From assembly GCA_046317855.1 (NCBI GenBank), contig JBKCVM010000108.1, forward strand, positions 1 to 11,188: a stretch of 11,188 bases of DNA. Reading direction: 5' to 3'. Each line of letters begins with the position of its first letter. Position 1 is the first letter of the stretch. The stretch is from CAIOHW01 sp046317855. GTDB taxonomy: Bacteria > Bdellovibrionota > UBA1018. The notes beneath the pieces were generated by a model, which worked only from the letters and a program-made list of their open reading frames with translations, ran no database searches and was not told where the DNA came from. The translations under genes and the position numbers were made by a program. Below, piece after piece: positions 3,935 through 11,188 of the stretch.

Positions 3935-6900
3935 TCAAGACAGCAGTGCATCGAGATCCTCTGACGTCAGGGTCTTGAGTAGGGCTGTATGATCAGCGTT
4001 TACAATCGCATCCGCCAGCTCGCGCTTCTGTTTTTGAAGCGCAATAATTTTTTCCTCGACGGTGTCCCTTGCGATCAGTCGGTAGGCCATGACCTTGTTT
4101 TTTTGGCCAATCCGGTGGGCACGATCGATGGCCTGCGACTCGACGGCAGGGTTCCACCATGGGTCAAGCAGAAAGACATAATCTGCAGCTGTTAGGTTCA
4201 GGCCGGTTCCTCCAGCTTTCAGGCTGATCAGAAAGACTCCGGCCTCGTCTTGCTCCTGGAACCGCTTAACCCGCTCTGCGCGATTACGCGTTTTTCCGTC
4301 GAGATGCTCGTACTTGATGCCCTCTTTTTCAAGCCGTGTGCGCACCAGGTCAAGGAGGCTTGTGAACTGCGAGAATACGAGTGCCTTGTGCCCCTCGGCT
4401 CTGATGAGTAGGAGCTGCTCTACCAGCAGATCGAGTTTAGTACTGTCGAGGGTCCTCATTTTCTTGTCGATCAGTCCAGGATGGCAGGCCGCCTGGCGCA
4501 GCCGCAGTAAGGCTTCGAACACTAGGATCTTTGATCGGGTCAGGCCGAGCGAAGAAATCTGGCGCTTCAGGGTGCTCCGGTAATGGTCGCGAAGGTCGGT
4601 GTAGTTTTTCCACTCCCGTGGCGATAGCTCGCAGTGAAGAATGAGCTCAGTCTTGGGCGGGAGCTCGCGGAGAACCTGTTGTTTGGTGCGCCTCAGTATG
4701 AACGGACTGATGGCTTTGGCGAGGCTTTGCAGAGCTTGGGGATTTTCGTTTCTTCTCCAGCTGCCCAGGATACCAGGATTTGTGAAATCCATAATCGAGA
4801 TGAGATCTTGGATGGAGTTTTCGATGGGTGTGCCGGTAAGGGCCAGCCGGTGGCGAGCTTGGATGAGCTTGCATGCACGGGCGCTCTGCGAGTCGGGATT
4901 TTTTATTGCCTGGGCTTCGTCTGCAATCACGAAATAAAAAGAAACGTCCTTTAGCCGGTCAAAATCGATCCGTGCCGTTGCATAAGTCATGAGGATGAGG
5001 TCGTAGTCGGCGAAGCTCTCAAACGACTTGGCCCGTGAGTTTCCATGGTGAATGAGAACCCGCAGGTTTGGAGTAAATCGGGCGGCTTCTGCGGCCCAGT
5101 TGTGCAGCAGGCTTTTGGGCAAGAGGATCAGAGAGGGCCCCTGGGTAGCGTGCTGGAGATGCGCGAGAATTTGGACGGTTTTTCCGAGGCCCATGTCATC
5201 AGCCAGGATTCCACCCATGCCGGCATTTTGAAGGGTTTTCAGCCAGCCTAGCCCCAGGGACTGATAGGGGCGAAGGCTCCCCTGAAATCCCTCGAGGGGT
5301 TGGAGAGGGGTGATGTGAGTGAAGGTCTTGAGAGTTTGCTTTAGCTCTTGGAGCCCAGAAAAATCGGGGGTCGCCTCTTCTCGCGCAAGCCAGAGCGAGA
5401 TCAGCAGACCTTGGCTCTTGGTGAACCGGATTCCTTCTTCGGTTTCAGTTCCCAGATGTGCAAATGCGGTGAACTTGGACAACCATTGCTCGGGTGCCAT
5501 GCCCAGCGTGCCGTCCCCAAGTTCGATCATTCCGTGCCCGGTTTTGAGGGCTGCAAGCAGGGCCGAGAGACGAACCGGGTCGCCTCCATCATGCGGGGCG
5601 TGGGCTCTTAGTTCAAACCAGTCGATACCCGAGTGGGTCGTGATCTTGATTTCCTTTAGGGCACGGATTTTTCTTCCCTCGGCCTCGACACGCCAGCCCC
5701 AGGATAAGAGAGTGTTCACGAATTTTTTTAGATGCGAGACGGAGAAGCGATACGGAAACGGGTCAGCCCTCCGCAAGGGCGTAAACTCCAGCCCCAGGGA
5801 TCCGAACTTCTCCATTAGCATCTGCTCTTGTTCAATGTCCCGCTCCAGGATCACGCTTGATTCGCGTTCGGCGTGAAGCTTGGGTGGTGTCAGAGCTTGG
5901 ATTTTGAGGGTTCCGTACTCGAAATAGACCCCTGCGCGGATCCAGGAGTTGCCCTGAAATCCCAAATGAGCACCTGTGAGTGTGACCAGTGGCTTGGGCG
6001 TGCCGATGGTCCGTTTCCATTCAAGTTCCGGAGGCCATTCGCGCACAGGGCAGTGGGGATCCTTGAGTATCTCGTTTGCAAAGTCCCTTCCCTGTTCAAA
6101 AGGGACGAGTGTTTTTGCACTGGCTCCCCTGAGCTCGAACAGCCAGCCAAGGTGAACGGATGGATCAAGTTTTCCGATCCGGTCATGAAATAGCACGCTT
6201 CCAGAACGGAACGGAGCAATGGCATCCGAAAGGGGGCGTCTCTCTACCGGTGAATCTGAATTGGCTGGCTTTCGTACGAAAAAACCTTTCAATCGGTAGC
6301 CGCCCGCCTCTGGGAAAAGATTGAGTTCGAAGCGCCACGGATCACCCGGATCGGCTATCAGCGGTGAGGGTAATGGCTTTGTCGAATTGGAGTTCAGAAA
6401 AAATCCCCGTTCAGTCCTACTGAGTTTTTCCAGAAAATCATTCAGAATGGCCGGGTGCACCACCGCCTCGCTCAGGCTCGGATCCATCCCAGGCCTCCGG
6501 TGTCGCAAATAGCGAGGCTGTGCACCGACAAACAGCATTGCAAGGAGTTCGCGATCAAGCGAATCCGGATACAGGGCAATGTCAGAGAGGCTGATCCGAG
6601 ATCTTTGGAAACCGCCCAGTTTTCCATTCTTGCGATGTTGCCGGTAAAAGAGCTCCACGGTCAGCTCTTGGGGCTCGGCCTCGTAGGGAGATCGGATTCC
6701 GAACCATGCTTGCCGTGGGTTGACGGAAAGTGTTGATTCAGCAGAAAAAGGCGCCACTGCGTCAGTTTGAGTCCGCGTCCGCGTGCGATGAATCTGACGA
6801 AGCCAGGCGGGTTCTGGGCCAGTTTTCGGAGCGAAATGACTGATGGTTTGGTCTGGATCTTGGCGGAATTCGTGAACGAGACCGAGAGTCTGCGTCCCAG

Positions 6901-7225
6901 GAGGAATGAGAGGCGCCGCCTCTGGATGCTCGACCAAGTAAAGAATCGACGCCCAAAGATGCTTGCAGAAGGCTCCGTCTTCATAGTGAGGGCAGGAGCA
7001 GTATAGGGCAAGCTGACCGGATTCGATGTCAGAGGCGTCGACTCTGACTTCGTAGGGTTTGCTCCCTGAGCCGTACGCAACAAATTTGGCAACGCCCTGG
7101 GCGGTCTTTTGATGATCGAGGGTGCGCGATCGCTGGATTTTCTGACCTCGCGCCAGGATCGCAGAATCAAAGTGGATCCTGCAGAGATCAATAATGGATG
7201 GGGTTTCTGGGCGTAGATTACTCAT
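3935..7225 (-). CDS. SNF2-family helicase with N-terminal SWIM zinc finger
   Basis: SNF2 proteins are ATP-driven double-stranded DNA translocases. The 1096-residue product has a SWIM zinc-binding motif C-x-C-x8-C-x-H (Cys76, Cys78, Cys87, His89) at the N terminus, which usually serves nucleic-acid or protein contact. A long middle region (about 100-640) corresponds to the bacterial SNF2-associated part. The motor follows: DDMGLGKT with Gly681-Lys682-Thr683 (Walker A), DEAQ at 769-772 (Walker B), LTGTP at 796-800, VFSQFTSLL (motif IV), GGTGLN near 1005 and QAIDRAHRIGQ from 1031 (motif VI). All motor motifs are intact and the length is normal for bacterial SWIM-SNF2 proteins. A Shine-Dalgarno-like AGGA precedes the ATG at 7225. 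The gene is alone, opposite in strand to its neighbours, and bracketed by direct repeats. Some relatives belong to phage-defence systems, but no partner gene is here, so a defence role is only a possibility. Confidence 0.95.
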   Translation of the reverse strand: MSNLRPETPSIIDLCRIHFDSAILARGQKIQRSRTLDHQKTAQGVAKFVAYGSGSKPYEVRVDASDIESGQLALYCSCPHYEDGAFCKHLWASILYLVEHPEAAPLIPPGTQTLGLVHEFRQDPDQTISHFAPKTGPEPAWLRQIHRTRTRTQTDAVAPFSAESTLSVNPRQAWFGIRSPYEAEPQELTVELFYRQHRKNGKLGGFQRSRISLSDIALYPDSLDRELLAMLFVGAQPRYLRHRRPGMDPSLSEAVVHPAILNDFLEKLSRTERGFFLNSNSTKPLPSPLIADPGDPWRFELNLFPEAGGYRLKGFFVRKPANSDSPVERRPLSDAIAPFRSGSVLFHDRIGKLDPSVHLGWLFELRGASAKTLVPFEQGRDFANEILKDPHCPVREWPPELEWKRTIGTPKPLVTLTGAHLGFQGNSWIRAGVYFEYGTLKIQALTPPKLHAERESSVILERDIEQEQMLMEKFGSLGLEFTPLRRADPFPYRFSVSHLKKFVNTLLSWGWRVEAEGRKIRALKEIKITTHSGIDWFELRAHAPHDGGDPVRLSALLAALKTGHGMIELGDGTLGMAPEQWLSKFTAFAHLGTETEEGIRFTKSQGLLISLWLAREEATPDFSGLQELKQTLKTFTHITPLQPLEGFQGSLRPYQSLGLGWLKTLQNAGMGGILADDMGLGKTVQILAHLQHATQGPSLILLPKSLLHNWAAEAARFTPNLRVLIHHGNSRAKSFESFADYDLILMTYATARIDFDRLKDVSFYFVIADEAQAIKNPDSQSARACKLIQARHRLALTGTPIENSIQDLISIMDFTNPGILGSWRRNENPQALQSLAKAISPFILRRTKQQVLRELPPKTELILHCELSPREWKNYTDLRDHYRSTLKRQISSLGLTRSKILVFEALLRLRQAACHPGLIDKKMRTLDSTKLDLLVEQLLLIRAEGHKALVFSQFTSLLDLVRTRLEKEGIKYEHLDGKTRNRAERVKRFQEQDEAGVFLISLKAGGTGLNLTAADYVFLLDPWWNPAVESQAIDRAHRIGQKNKVMAYRLIARDTVEEKIIALQKQKRELADAIVNADHTALLKTLTSEDLDALLS

Positions 7226-7285
7226 TCGGGTAATTCCTTGCCTTTTCCGATCTCACTTTCAAGCTCTTCTGACGCTTTTATGCCC

Positions 7286-7348
7286 CGTTGCCTGTTCGAA
7301 CTAGCACGCCTCACGGCGTTTCTGGGTTTTTACTTCATGCGCATGAAG
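7286..7348 (+). repeat. Right copy of terminator-palindrome repeat; site 7 with lost core
   Basis: GTTGCC (7287-7292), CTAG (7301-7304), ACGCCTCACGGCG (7306-7318), a T-run (7327-7331) and the palindrome CTTCATGCGCATGAAG (7333-7348) follow the order seen at sites 3 and 6. The GTCTCCACCA core is absent and TGTTCGAA stands in its place. ACGCC/GGCGT form a short stem with loop TCAC, so it still looks like a terminator. It lies just upstream of the helicase gene. Confidence 0.7.
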
Positions 7349-7615
7349 TGAGGTCGTCCGAGGCGGGAGTGTTACTCAAACCGATACTGTGTTGCAACCT
7401 TCGCGCCCGTCTTGGTGAGTATGCCCTGGCTTACGCCCAGAGCGAGATCCCTGCTGGCTGTGGCTGTCGAGAGCGTCTTGAAGAACTGCGTGGAGTCTTT
7501 TCTCGAGTAGTTCTTTTGACCGAAGTCAGATTGGGCGAGCTTGAGGCGAGACTCCGGCGTTTCCTGAAATCAGGCATATGCCTTTTTGATCCTCCGGGCT
7601 ACTCTTTGCCCTCGC
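7349..7615. other. Region without a supported gene between the helicase repeat and DUF2461 gene
   Basis: One plus-strand frame is open from 7288 through 7680 and, after about 7400, encodes a Leu/Arg/Glu-rich stretch (for example RLGELEARLRRFL). Its start would lie in the repeat and its end would overlap the DUF2461 gene by 65 bases in another frame, and I recognise no family. It may be the remains of a gene or chance. The region presumably also holds the promoters of the helicase (leftward) and of the DUF2461-arfB pair (rightward), but no clear consensus boxes are visible. Confidence 0.3.
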
Positions 7616-8284
7616 ATGGACCAGAGGACGATTCGATTTTTGAGGGCTCTCAAGCGCAACAACCGCAAGGAGTGGTTTGACGCTCACCGCGAGGAGTATG
7701 AACAGGCAGTCAAGCTACCGGCTAGACAATGGGTTTCGGAAATCAGGCCGTTACTGATCGGGCTTAGCCCCCATCTCGAGGTCTCGCCTCGCTCCATTTA
7801 TCGCATCAACCGCGATACGCGCTTCAGTGAAGACAAGACGCCCTACAAGACCTGGTTGGGCTTTTTGTTTTGGGATCGACGCTTTCAGAAGGAGCAGGCT
7901 CCTGGTTACTATTTTGGAATCGATCCCACTGGATTTGCCTTGGGTGCAGGGATTTATCGCTTTCATTCCCTGCAGCGCGCCGTCTTTCGTGAGCGCTTGG
8001 TCGACGAGTTTTCAGGGCAATCGTTTGCGGCGGCAATCAAGCCCATCCAGCGAGCTCGGTTTGAACTCAAGGGCTGCGAGCTAAAGAAAATTCCGCAAGG
8101 GTATGACCCCGAGCATCCGCTTGCCGATTATCTGAGGCACAACGGTCTTTATTCCTCGAAGGAGTTTGATTTTCCGTCGAGCTTTGGAACCGCAAGATTT
8201 GCTCGGGATGTGGTTCGCTGCCTCGAGCCTTGCGCGCCGCTCATGACATGGCTCGGAGAGCATCTTAGGATGAGAGACTCATGA
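7616..8284 (+). CDS. DUF2461 (TIGR02453-type) protein
   Basis: The 222-residue product matches the widespread DUF2461 family along its whole length. Characteristic blocks are TIRFLRALKRNNRKEWFDAHREEYE near the N terminus, the RINRDTRFSEDKTPYKTWLGFLF segment, GYYFGIDPTGFALGAGIY, and the late DHPL-like segment seen here as EHPLADYLRHNGLY. The conserved Arg/Asp/Lys cluster of NRDTRFSEDKTPYK is intact. The biochemical function of the family is unknown; it has been described only by sequence. I chose ATG 7616 over a TTG ten codons upstream because family members begin close to TIRFL. The end overlaps the start of arfB by four bases (ATGA), so the two are probably translated together. Confidence 0.9.
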   Translation: MDQRTIRFLRALKRNNRKEWFDAHREEYEQAVKLPARQWVSEIRPLLIGLSPHLEVSPRSIYRINRDTRFSEDKTPYKTWLGFLFWDRRFQKEQAPGYYFGIDPTGFALGAGIYRFHSLQRAVFRERLVDEFSGQSFAAAIKPIQRARFELKGCELKKIPQGYDPEHPLADYLRHNGLYSSKEFDFPSSFGTARFARDVVRCLEPCAPLMTWLGEHLRMRDS

Positions 8285-8706
8285 GCGGATCCGGAAAGCC
8301 CCTCAAGATCCTGATCCCTCCCGCCGAGATCGAACTCACTTATGTTCGAAGTTCAGGCCCTGGCGGCCAGAATGTGAACAAAGTGAACAGCAAATGCCAG
8401 CTTCGGTGGAACGCAACCCAGAGCCCGAGTTTGCCGCCACATCTGCGCAGCCGCGTGCTGGCCAGGCTTTCGAGCCGCCTCAGTTCTAGCGGTGATCTCG
8501 TCATCGTCAGCGACCAATTCAGGGACCAGGGCCGCAATCGCGCGGACTGCATCGCCAAGCTCCACGCCCTGATTGCTCAAGCGGCGATGGTGCCCAAAAA
8601 GCGCAAGCCCACACTGCCAACGCATTCCAGCAAGATCAGGCGTGAAAAAAGTAAAAAGCAGCATGGCCAAAAAAAGGGACTGCGCGGGCGCGTCCGTGAA
8701 GATTAA
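8281..8706 (+). CDS. arfB: Alternative ribosome-rescue factor ArfB (YaeJ/ICT1-type peptidyl-tRNA hydrolase)
   Basis: ArfB releases the nascent chain from ribosomes stalled at the end of a broken message. The 141-residue product has the release-factor catalytic loop SSGPGGQNVNKVNSK with GGQ at 28-30, no codon-recognition domain, and a strongly basic C-terminal tail (PKKRKPTL, KIRREKSKKQHGQKKGLRGR), which in ArfB enters the empty mRNA channel. The length is normal. Its ATG overlaps the DUF2461 stop codon. Near the end a run of seven A (8669-8675) in the codons CAA AAA AAG forms A AAA AAG; in the +1 frame an alternative lysine-rich tail (VKIKKVKIKK) runs to a stop at 8742-8746. A ribosome-rescue gene close to ssrA-derived repeats is striking, but they are separated by over 4 kb and may be unrelated. 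Confidence 0.93.
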   Translation: MSGSGKPLKILIPPAEIELTYVRSSGPGGQNVNKVNSKCQLRWNATQSPSLPPHLRSRVLARLSSRLSSSGDLVIVSDQFRDQGRNRADCIAKLHALIAQAAMVPKKRKPTLPTHSSKIRREKSKKQHGQKKGLRGRVRED

Positions 8707-8725
8707 AAAAGTGAAGATTAAAAAA
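8696..8725 (+). repeat. Tandem 15-base duplication across the arfB stop codon
   Basis: GTGAAGATTAAAAAA occurs twice without spacing (8696-8710 and 8711-8725). The first copy contains the arfB stop codon and the second repeats it in the same frame. In the +1 frame the unit encodes VKIKK twice. A recent slippage duplication is the simplest explanation. Confidence 0.9.
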
Positions 8726-8744
8726 GCGCCGGCTCTTCCGCTTT
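8709..8744 (-). terminator. Intrinsic terminator of the minus-strand zinc-binding gene
   Basis: On the minus strand AAAGCG and CGCTTT (8744-8739 with 8728-8723) form a stem over a ten-base GC-rich loop, followed by more T and then AATC. It overlaps the stop codon of the leftward gene. On the plus strand the same hairpin lacks a T-tail, so it serves mainly the leftward unit between these convergent genes. Confidence 0.5.
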
Positions 8745-9063
8745 AGGTCTGCCGCCTGCGAATCACAAGCGGAGGGGCCACCGATGGGGAGGGACTGGGG
8801 GTTTCGGTTTTGGTTTCAGTGGTTTTTTGAGTCCGCGGCTTTGCCGGTTCTGGTGCTTCTGTGCCGTCGGCGGGCGCCCTGCGCTCTTCGGCCCAGGACT
8901 CCTTGTGCCTGAGAACCGGAACATGCGCGTCCCAGCATTCAACAGAACAGAAGGTGAGTCCCGTGCGCTTGCGATTGCAGGTGGAGACATTGCACACCCA
9001 ATACAGCGCCCGATGTGCGATCGATTTCTTACAAGTCGTGCATTTCTTCCAGTGAGTGGTCAT
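8743..9063 (-). CDS. Small zinc-binding protein with proline/threonine-rich tail
   Basis: The 106-residue product has a cysteine-rich N-terminal half: Cys8-x2-Cys11, Cys24-x4-Cys29, Cys39-x3-Cys43 and then His47 and His53. This spacing suits two zinc sites, in the manner of treble-clef or MYND/HIT-type fingers (FCSVECWDAH). Residues about 60-105 are low-complexity, rich in Pro, Thr, Lys and Glu, and probably disordered. I do not recognise a named family. The ATG is preceded by GAGGAA at a good distance. It lies ten bases downstream of the DoxX-like gene on the same strand, so the two probably form an operon. Zinc binding is inferred from cysteine spacing. Confidence 0.78.
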   Translation of the reverse strand: MTTHWKKCTTCKKSIAHRALYWVCNVSTCNRKRTGLTFCSVECWDAHVPVLRHKESWAEERRAPADGTEAPEPAKPRTQKTTETKTETPSPSPSVAPPLVIRRRQT

Positions 9064-9073
9064 CGTCTATTCC

Positions 9074-9424
9074 TCAAGTCGCCCGATTCATAGCCATGAA
9101 AACAATCGCGAGGTTGAGAAGCAGTAATGCGGCGGCCGGGATCATTTCGATGGGTCTGTCCCGTACTCGCAGTCGAGTGGCAAGTCCCAGGAGCATCAAG
9201 AGCGATAGGCCTGATGCTGAAAAAACAAGGAGTGCCTTTGAGAGGGTTCCGAGCAGAAGTCCCAACCCACCGAGCAACTCGAGGATTCCGACCAGTTTTC
9301 TGAACTTCAGGAGGCCATAGCGCTCGAACTCGCTTTTCATATGCTCGGAGAAAACGCAAAGAGCACCGTAAACGATGAACGCCACGCTTGAAATCAGTGT
9401 GAGGATCCACGCCATTGAATTCAT
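9074..9424 (-). CDS. DoxX-like small membrane protein (leftward)
   Basis: The 116-residue product has four hydrophobic segments, at about 4-24, 43-61, 63-86 and 94-112, the usual four-helix layout of DoxX-like proteins. The segment KFRKLVGILELLGGLGLLLG is typical of the family: a helix rich in Gly with a Glu after the first loop. Some relatives are linked to redox or sulfur metabolism, but for small DoxX-like proteins the role is mostly unknown. A second Met four codons downstream could be the start. It is divergent from another DoxX-like gene across 61 bases, which must hold both promoters. Confidence 0.78.
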   Translation of the reverse strand: MNSMAWILTLISSVAFIVYGALCVFSEHMKSEFERYGLLKFRKLVGILELLGGLGLLLGTLSKALLVFSASGLSLLMLLGLATRLRVRDRPIEMIPAAALLLLNLAIVFMAMNRAT

Positions 9425-9485
9425 TATTTTCTTTTCCCGGCGACAAACGTCTCGTAACTTGCAGACTATTGAAAGGGATTAAAAC

Positions 9486-9854
9486 GTGACCTTCACTCTA
9501 GCTGATCTGATTCGATTCGTCGTGGCATTGGGGCTGATCAACGTTTGGCTGTTTCGCTCAATGCTCTCGACTCCGTTTCGTGGCGGTGCTGCGAAAAATC
9601 TTAGGGAGGAGTTTAGAGTCTATGGTCTGGGTGACGCCGCGTTCTGGTGCATTGGCGCGCTCAAGCTGAGTTGCGCTGGGCTTTTTCTGGCAAGCCCATG
9701 GTTTGCCGAGGGAGCGCTTCCGGCTGCTGTGATGCTCTGCGTATTGATGCTCGGTGCGATCGCAATGCACATCAAAGCCAAAGATCCTGTGGTCAAGTCT
9801 CTTCCAGCACTGGTGATGCTGCTTTTGAATGTGTGGCTCGTGCTGGCTGCGTGA
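9486..9854 (+). CDS. DoxX-like small membrane protein (rightward)
   Basis: The 122-residue product again has four hydrophobic segments, near 5-23, 48-73, 78-97 and 104-121. The YGLGDAAFWCIGALKLSCAGLFL segment corresponds to the conserved second helix of DoxX-like proteins. The start is GTG, with AAAGGGA about nine bases before it. It differs clearly in sequence from its divergent neighbour, so the pair is not a recent duplication. The two may form a heteromeric membrane complex or be independent; the sequence does not decide. Confidence 0.75.
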   Translation: MTFTLADLIRFVVALGLINVWLFRSMLSTPFRGGAAKNLREEFRVYGLGDAAFWCIGALKLSCAGLFLASPWFAEGALPAAVMLCVLMLGAIAMHIKAKDPVVKSLPALVMLLLNVWLVLAA

Positions 9855-9918
9855 GCCTTTTCAGATTCCGTCATTTTATGCGATTGACGCATTCGGCTCG
9901 AAATGCAGAATTGGGTTC

Positions 9919-10773
9919 ATGAAAAATCAATCTGCGATTTTGGTATTAGCACTCGTCAGTCTCTCCGCTTGCGGGCGCGGCCTCGATGATCAGGAAGAAT
10001 ACGCCCAGTCCGTCGGCGATGTGATGAGCTCGATGGACGAAAGCAGCGGCCAGACGGGAGGGGGATTTGCCTATTTTCGGATTCCGGAGCGTCTCAAACC
10101 GCGGTCGACTTTTTTTGATGTCTTGATGCCAGATGCGTATGCTGCATCTTGTACTCTGCAAAGCTTCTCAGCTTGCGCTTCAGGTGTTCGTACCCGCACC
10201 TTTGGCGGTTGTACGTTTGCAGGCGGCAGGGTGACGCTCTCAGGGACGGTGTCTCTTACTTTCTCTGATACTTCGTCCTGCACGATGAATGACACCAATG
10301 AATCCGTCACCCGGACTGCTGATTTCACAATCTCGGGTCGTCGCGGTTCGTTGACGGTGAGTGCTCCGGGAGGCGGGCAGACAGTGACCCGAACGAGTTC
10401 GGGCTTTGATTACTCCGTGGGCGGAATGAAGCGCGTGCTCAAGGACTCGGATGGCGAGACGATCGCAGATATCGAGACCCGGACGCTCTCAGTCATCGCG
10501 GTGACTGGAACCACGCGTACCAATCGTGTGATGAATGGGGGTCAGCTTGAAATCAAAAATCTCACTCGAGGCACCACAGCCGTACTTACCCCGAGTAATC
10601 TGACTTGGAGCGCTAACTGTAACTGTGCAGTGTCAGGAAGTCTTTCGGGCACCACCTCGGGCGATGAGAGCTTTGATGACTTCAAGATCGAGATTACGGG
10701 CTGCGGAACCGCCACCGTGAGCAGCGGGGGAGCCAGCGTGGATGTGGAGTTTGATCGCTGCGTCGGTGTGTGA
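9919..10773 (+). CDS. Lipoprotein with eight extracytoplasmic cysteines
   Basis: The 284-residue product starts with a lipoprotein signal: Lys2, a hydrophobic core and lipobox LSAC with Cys18, followed by Gly rather than Asp, which favours the outer membrane. The frame is open for 30 codons upstream, but the Met at 9919 gives a proper signal peptide and is the right start, although its ribosome binding site is weak. After an acidic linker, the body from about residue 73 has eight further cysteines and is rich in Thr, Ser and Gly, with alternating patterns (GGRVTLSGTVSLTF, RRGSLTVSAPGG, ASVDVEFDRC) that suggest a beta-rich, disulfide-stabilised fold. I recognise no family. It probably shares a transcript with the CPXCG gene five bases downstream. 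Confidence 0.85.
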   Translation: MKNQSAILVLALVSLSACGRGLDDQEEYAQSVGDVMSSMDESSGQTGGGFAYFRIPERLKPRSTFFDVLMPDAYAASCTLQSFSACASGVRTRTFGGCTFAGGRVTLSGTVSLTFSDTSSCTMNDTNESVTRTADFTISGRRGSLTVSAPGGGQTVTRTSSGFDYSVGGMKRVLKDSDGETIADIETRTLSVIAVTGTTRTNRVMNGGQLEIKNLTRGTTAVLTPSNLTWSANCNCAVSGSLSGTTSGDESFDDFKIEITGCGTATVSSGGASVDVEFDRCVGV

Positions 10774-10778
10774 TCTGA

Positions 10779-10964
10779 ATGGAATCCAACTACCAGGTCA
10801 CTTGCCCCTACTGTTGGGAGCAGGTCCGCGTAGAATTTTTTGCTGAGGACGGAGAGCATCAAGAAACGGTAGTGGATTGCGAGGTCTGCTGCAATCCCGT
10901 ACTCTATCTGGTTTCATTTGAGGGCGAGAAGGCGCGGGTCCGGGTGGAGAGGGCGCAAGACTGA
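10779..10964 (+). CDS. CPXCG-type cysteine-rich zinc-ribbon protein
   Basis: The 61-residue product has CPYC at 9-12 and CEVCC at 34-38 followed by NPV, the signature of the CPXCG family of small cysteine-rich proteins. The remainder (acidic middle, FEGEKARVRVERA tail) and the length are typical. The four paired cysteines probably bind zinc. The role is unknown. It follows the lipoprotein gene after five bases. Confidence 0.88.
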   Translation: MESNYQVTCPYCWEQVRVEFFAEDGEHQETVVDCEVCCNPVLYLVSFEGEKARVRVERAQD

Positions 10965-10982
10965 ACCTTGGCGAGCCAGGTT
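10964..10982. terminator. Weak hairpin between convergent genes
   Basis: AACC-TGG (10964-10967, 10969-10971) pairs with CCA-GGTT (10976-10982) across a bulged T, with loop CGAG. The flanking T-tracts are short on both strands, so it is at best a weak bidirectional terminator for the CPXCG gene and the leftward gene. Confidence 0.3.
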
Positions 10983-11188
10983 TACTTACCCAGAAGAAAT
11001 AGCATCTTGAGCAAGGCGTCTCGATTGGGAGAGCCTTCGATGGATTCATATCCAAACTGGGGATCTTCTGAATTTCCAAACCACTCCGAGATGACCTGTT
11101 TGCGCTCTTGAGGATTCATCTTCTGACGGCGCTCTTTTTGAAATTTCTTGAGCTCGGTGAGCGAAAGTTCCTTGGGCAGTCCATGCAC
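10982..11188 (-). CDS. Unrecognised protein, C-terminal part; start outside window
   Basis: The visible 68 residues are charged and helical at first (LTELKKFQKERRQKM), then NPQERKQVISEWFG, and end in the hydrophobic LLKMLFLLGK. The first visible codon is GTG at the very edge, so it may be internal Val rather than a start. The 17-base gap to the convergent CPXCG stop is normal. No family is recognised. Confidence 0.6.
   Translation of the reverse strand: MHGLPKELSLTELKKFQKERRQKMNPQERKQVISEWFGNSEDPQFGYESIEGSPNRDALLKMLFLLGK

Noticed and set aside
4634..4954. Plus-strand frames inside the helicase gene
   Set aside because: They are antisense to conserved helicase motifs and encode no recognisable family.
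8353..8670. Minus-strand 105-codon frame opposite arfB
   Set aside because: The plus strand carries the intact GGQ protein; the opposite frame has no recognisable features.
8670..8699. Programmed -1 frameshift at A AAA AAG in arfB
   Set aside because: The -1 frame stops at TGA 8697-8699 after a few codons, giving a shortened end with no evident purpose; only the +1 frame is notable.
9884..9912. TTGACG/AGAATT as promoter of the lipoprotein gene
   Set aside because: The -10 match is poor, and it would place the transcript start at or after the ATG at 9919.
1..11188. CRISPR array or insertion sequence
   Set aside because: No regularly spaced short repeats with similar-length spacers, and no transposase; the repeats seen are irregularly spaced and separate genes.

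Overview
The window is about 11.2 kb of bacterial DNA with moderately high GC and no complete RNA gene. A lipoprotein with a clear lipobox, a secreted cysteine-rich protein, two DoxX-like membrane proteins and an ArfB-type ribosome-rescue factor point to a Gram-negative bacterium, perhaps a deltaproteobacterial or Bdellovibrio-like lineage. That placement is inference; no diagnostic marker gene is present.

Left part (1-3.9 kb) is an accessory region. It opens with the C-terminal half of a phage-type tyrosine recombinase, followed about 55 bases later by the sequence GTCTCCACCA and a strong terminator. GTCTCCACCA, preceded by C, has the form of the 3' end of tmRNA (ssrA): acceptor strand CGTCTCC, discriminator A, then CCA. 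ssrA is a well-known integration target for such recombinases. The same 3' end, exact or with a few changes, recurs in the same orientation at about 807, 1636, 2738, 3283 and 3818, and most copies are followed by related hairpins (AGAACCCGGAG...CGGGTTT type). Between consecutive copies sits one small unit: a 120-base highly structured non-coding element, a membrane-DHFR-like chimeric gene (minus strand), a Fic AMP-transferase-type gene with a possible operator, a secreted cysteine-rich protein, and an SRPBCC protein. The layout is a row of single-gene cassettes separated by ssrA-end/terminator repeats, with only one recombinase in view. It resembles an integron cassette array in organisation but not in recombinase type, and is the most interesting part of the window.

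Middle (3.9-7.35 kb): a large SWIM-SNF2 helicase gene on the minus strand, bracketed by two direct repeats of the same terminator family, each ending in the perfect palindrome CTTCATGCGCATGAAG. The right-hand repeat has lost the GTCTCCACCA core. The helicase may therefore be a further, larger cassette.

Right part (7.35-11.2 kb) looks like ordinary chromosome. A DUF2461 gene overlaps arfB by four bases. Convergent to them is a zinc-binding small protein followed (upstream on its strand) by a DoxX-like membrane protein, which is divergent from a second DoxX-like gene. Then come a cysteine-containing lipoprotein, a CPXCG zinc-ribbon protein, and the C-terminal part of an unrecognised minus-strand gene that runs off the right edge.
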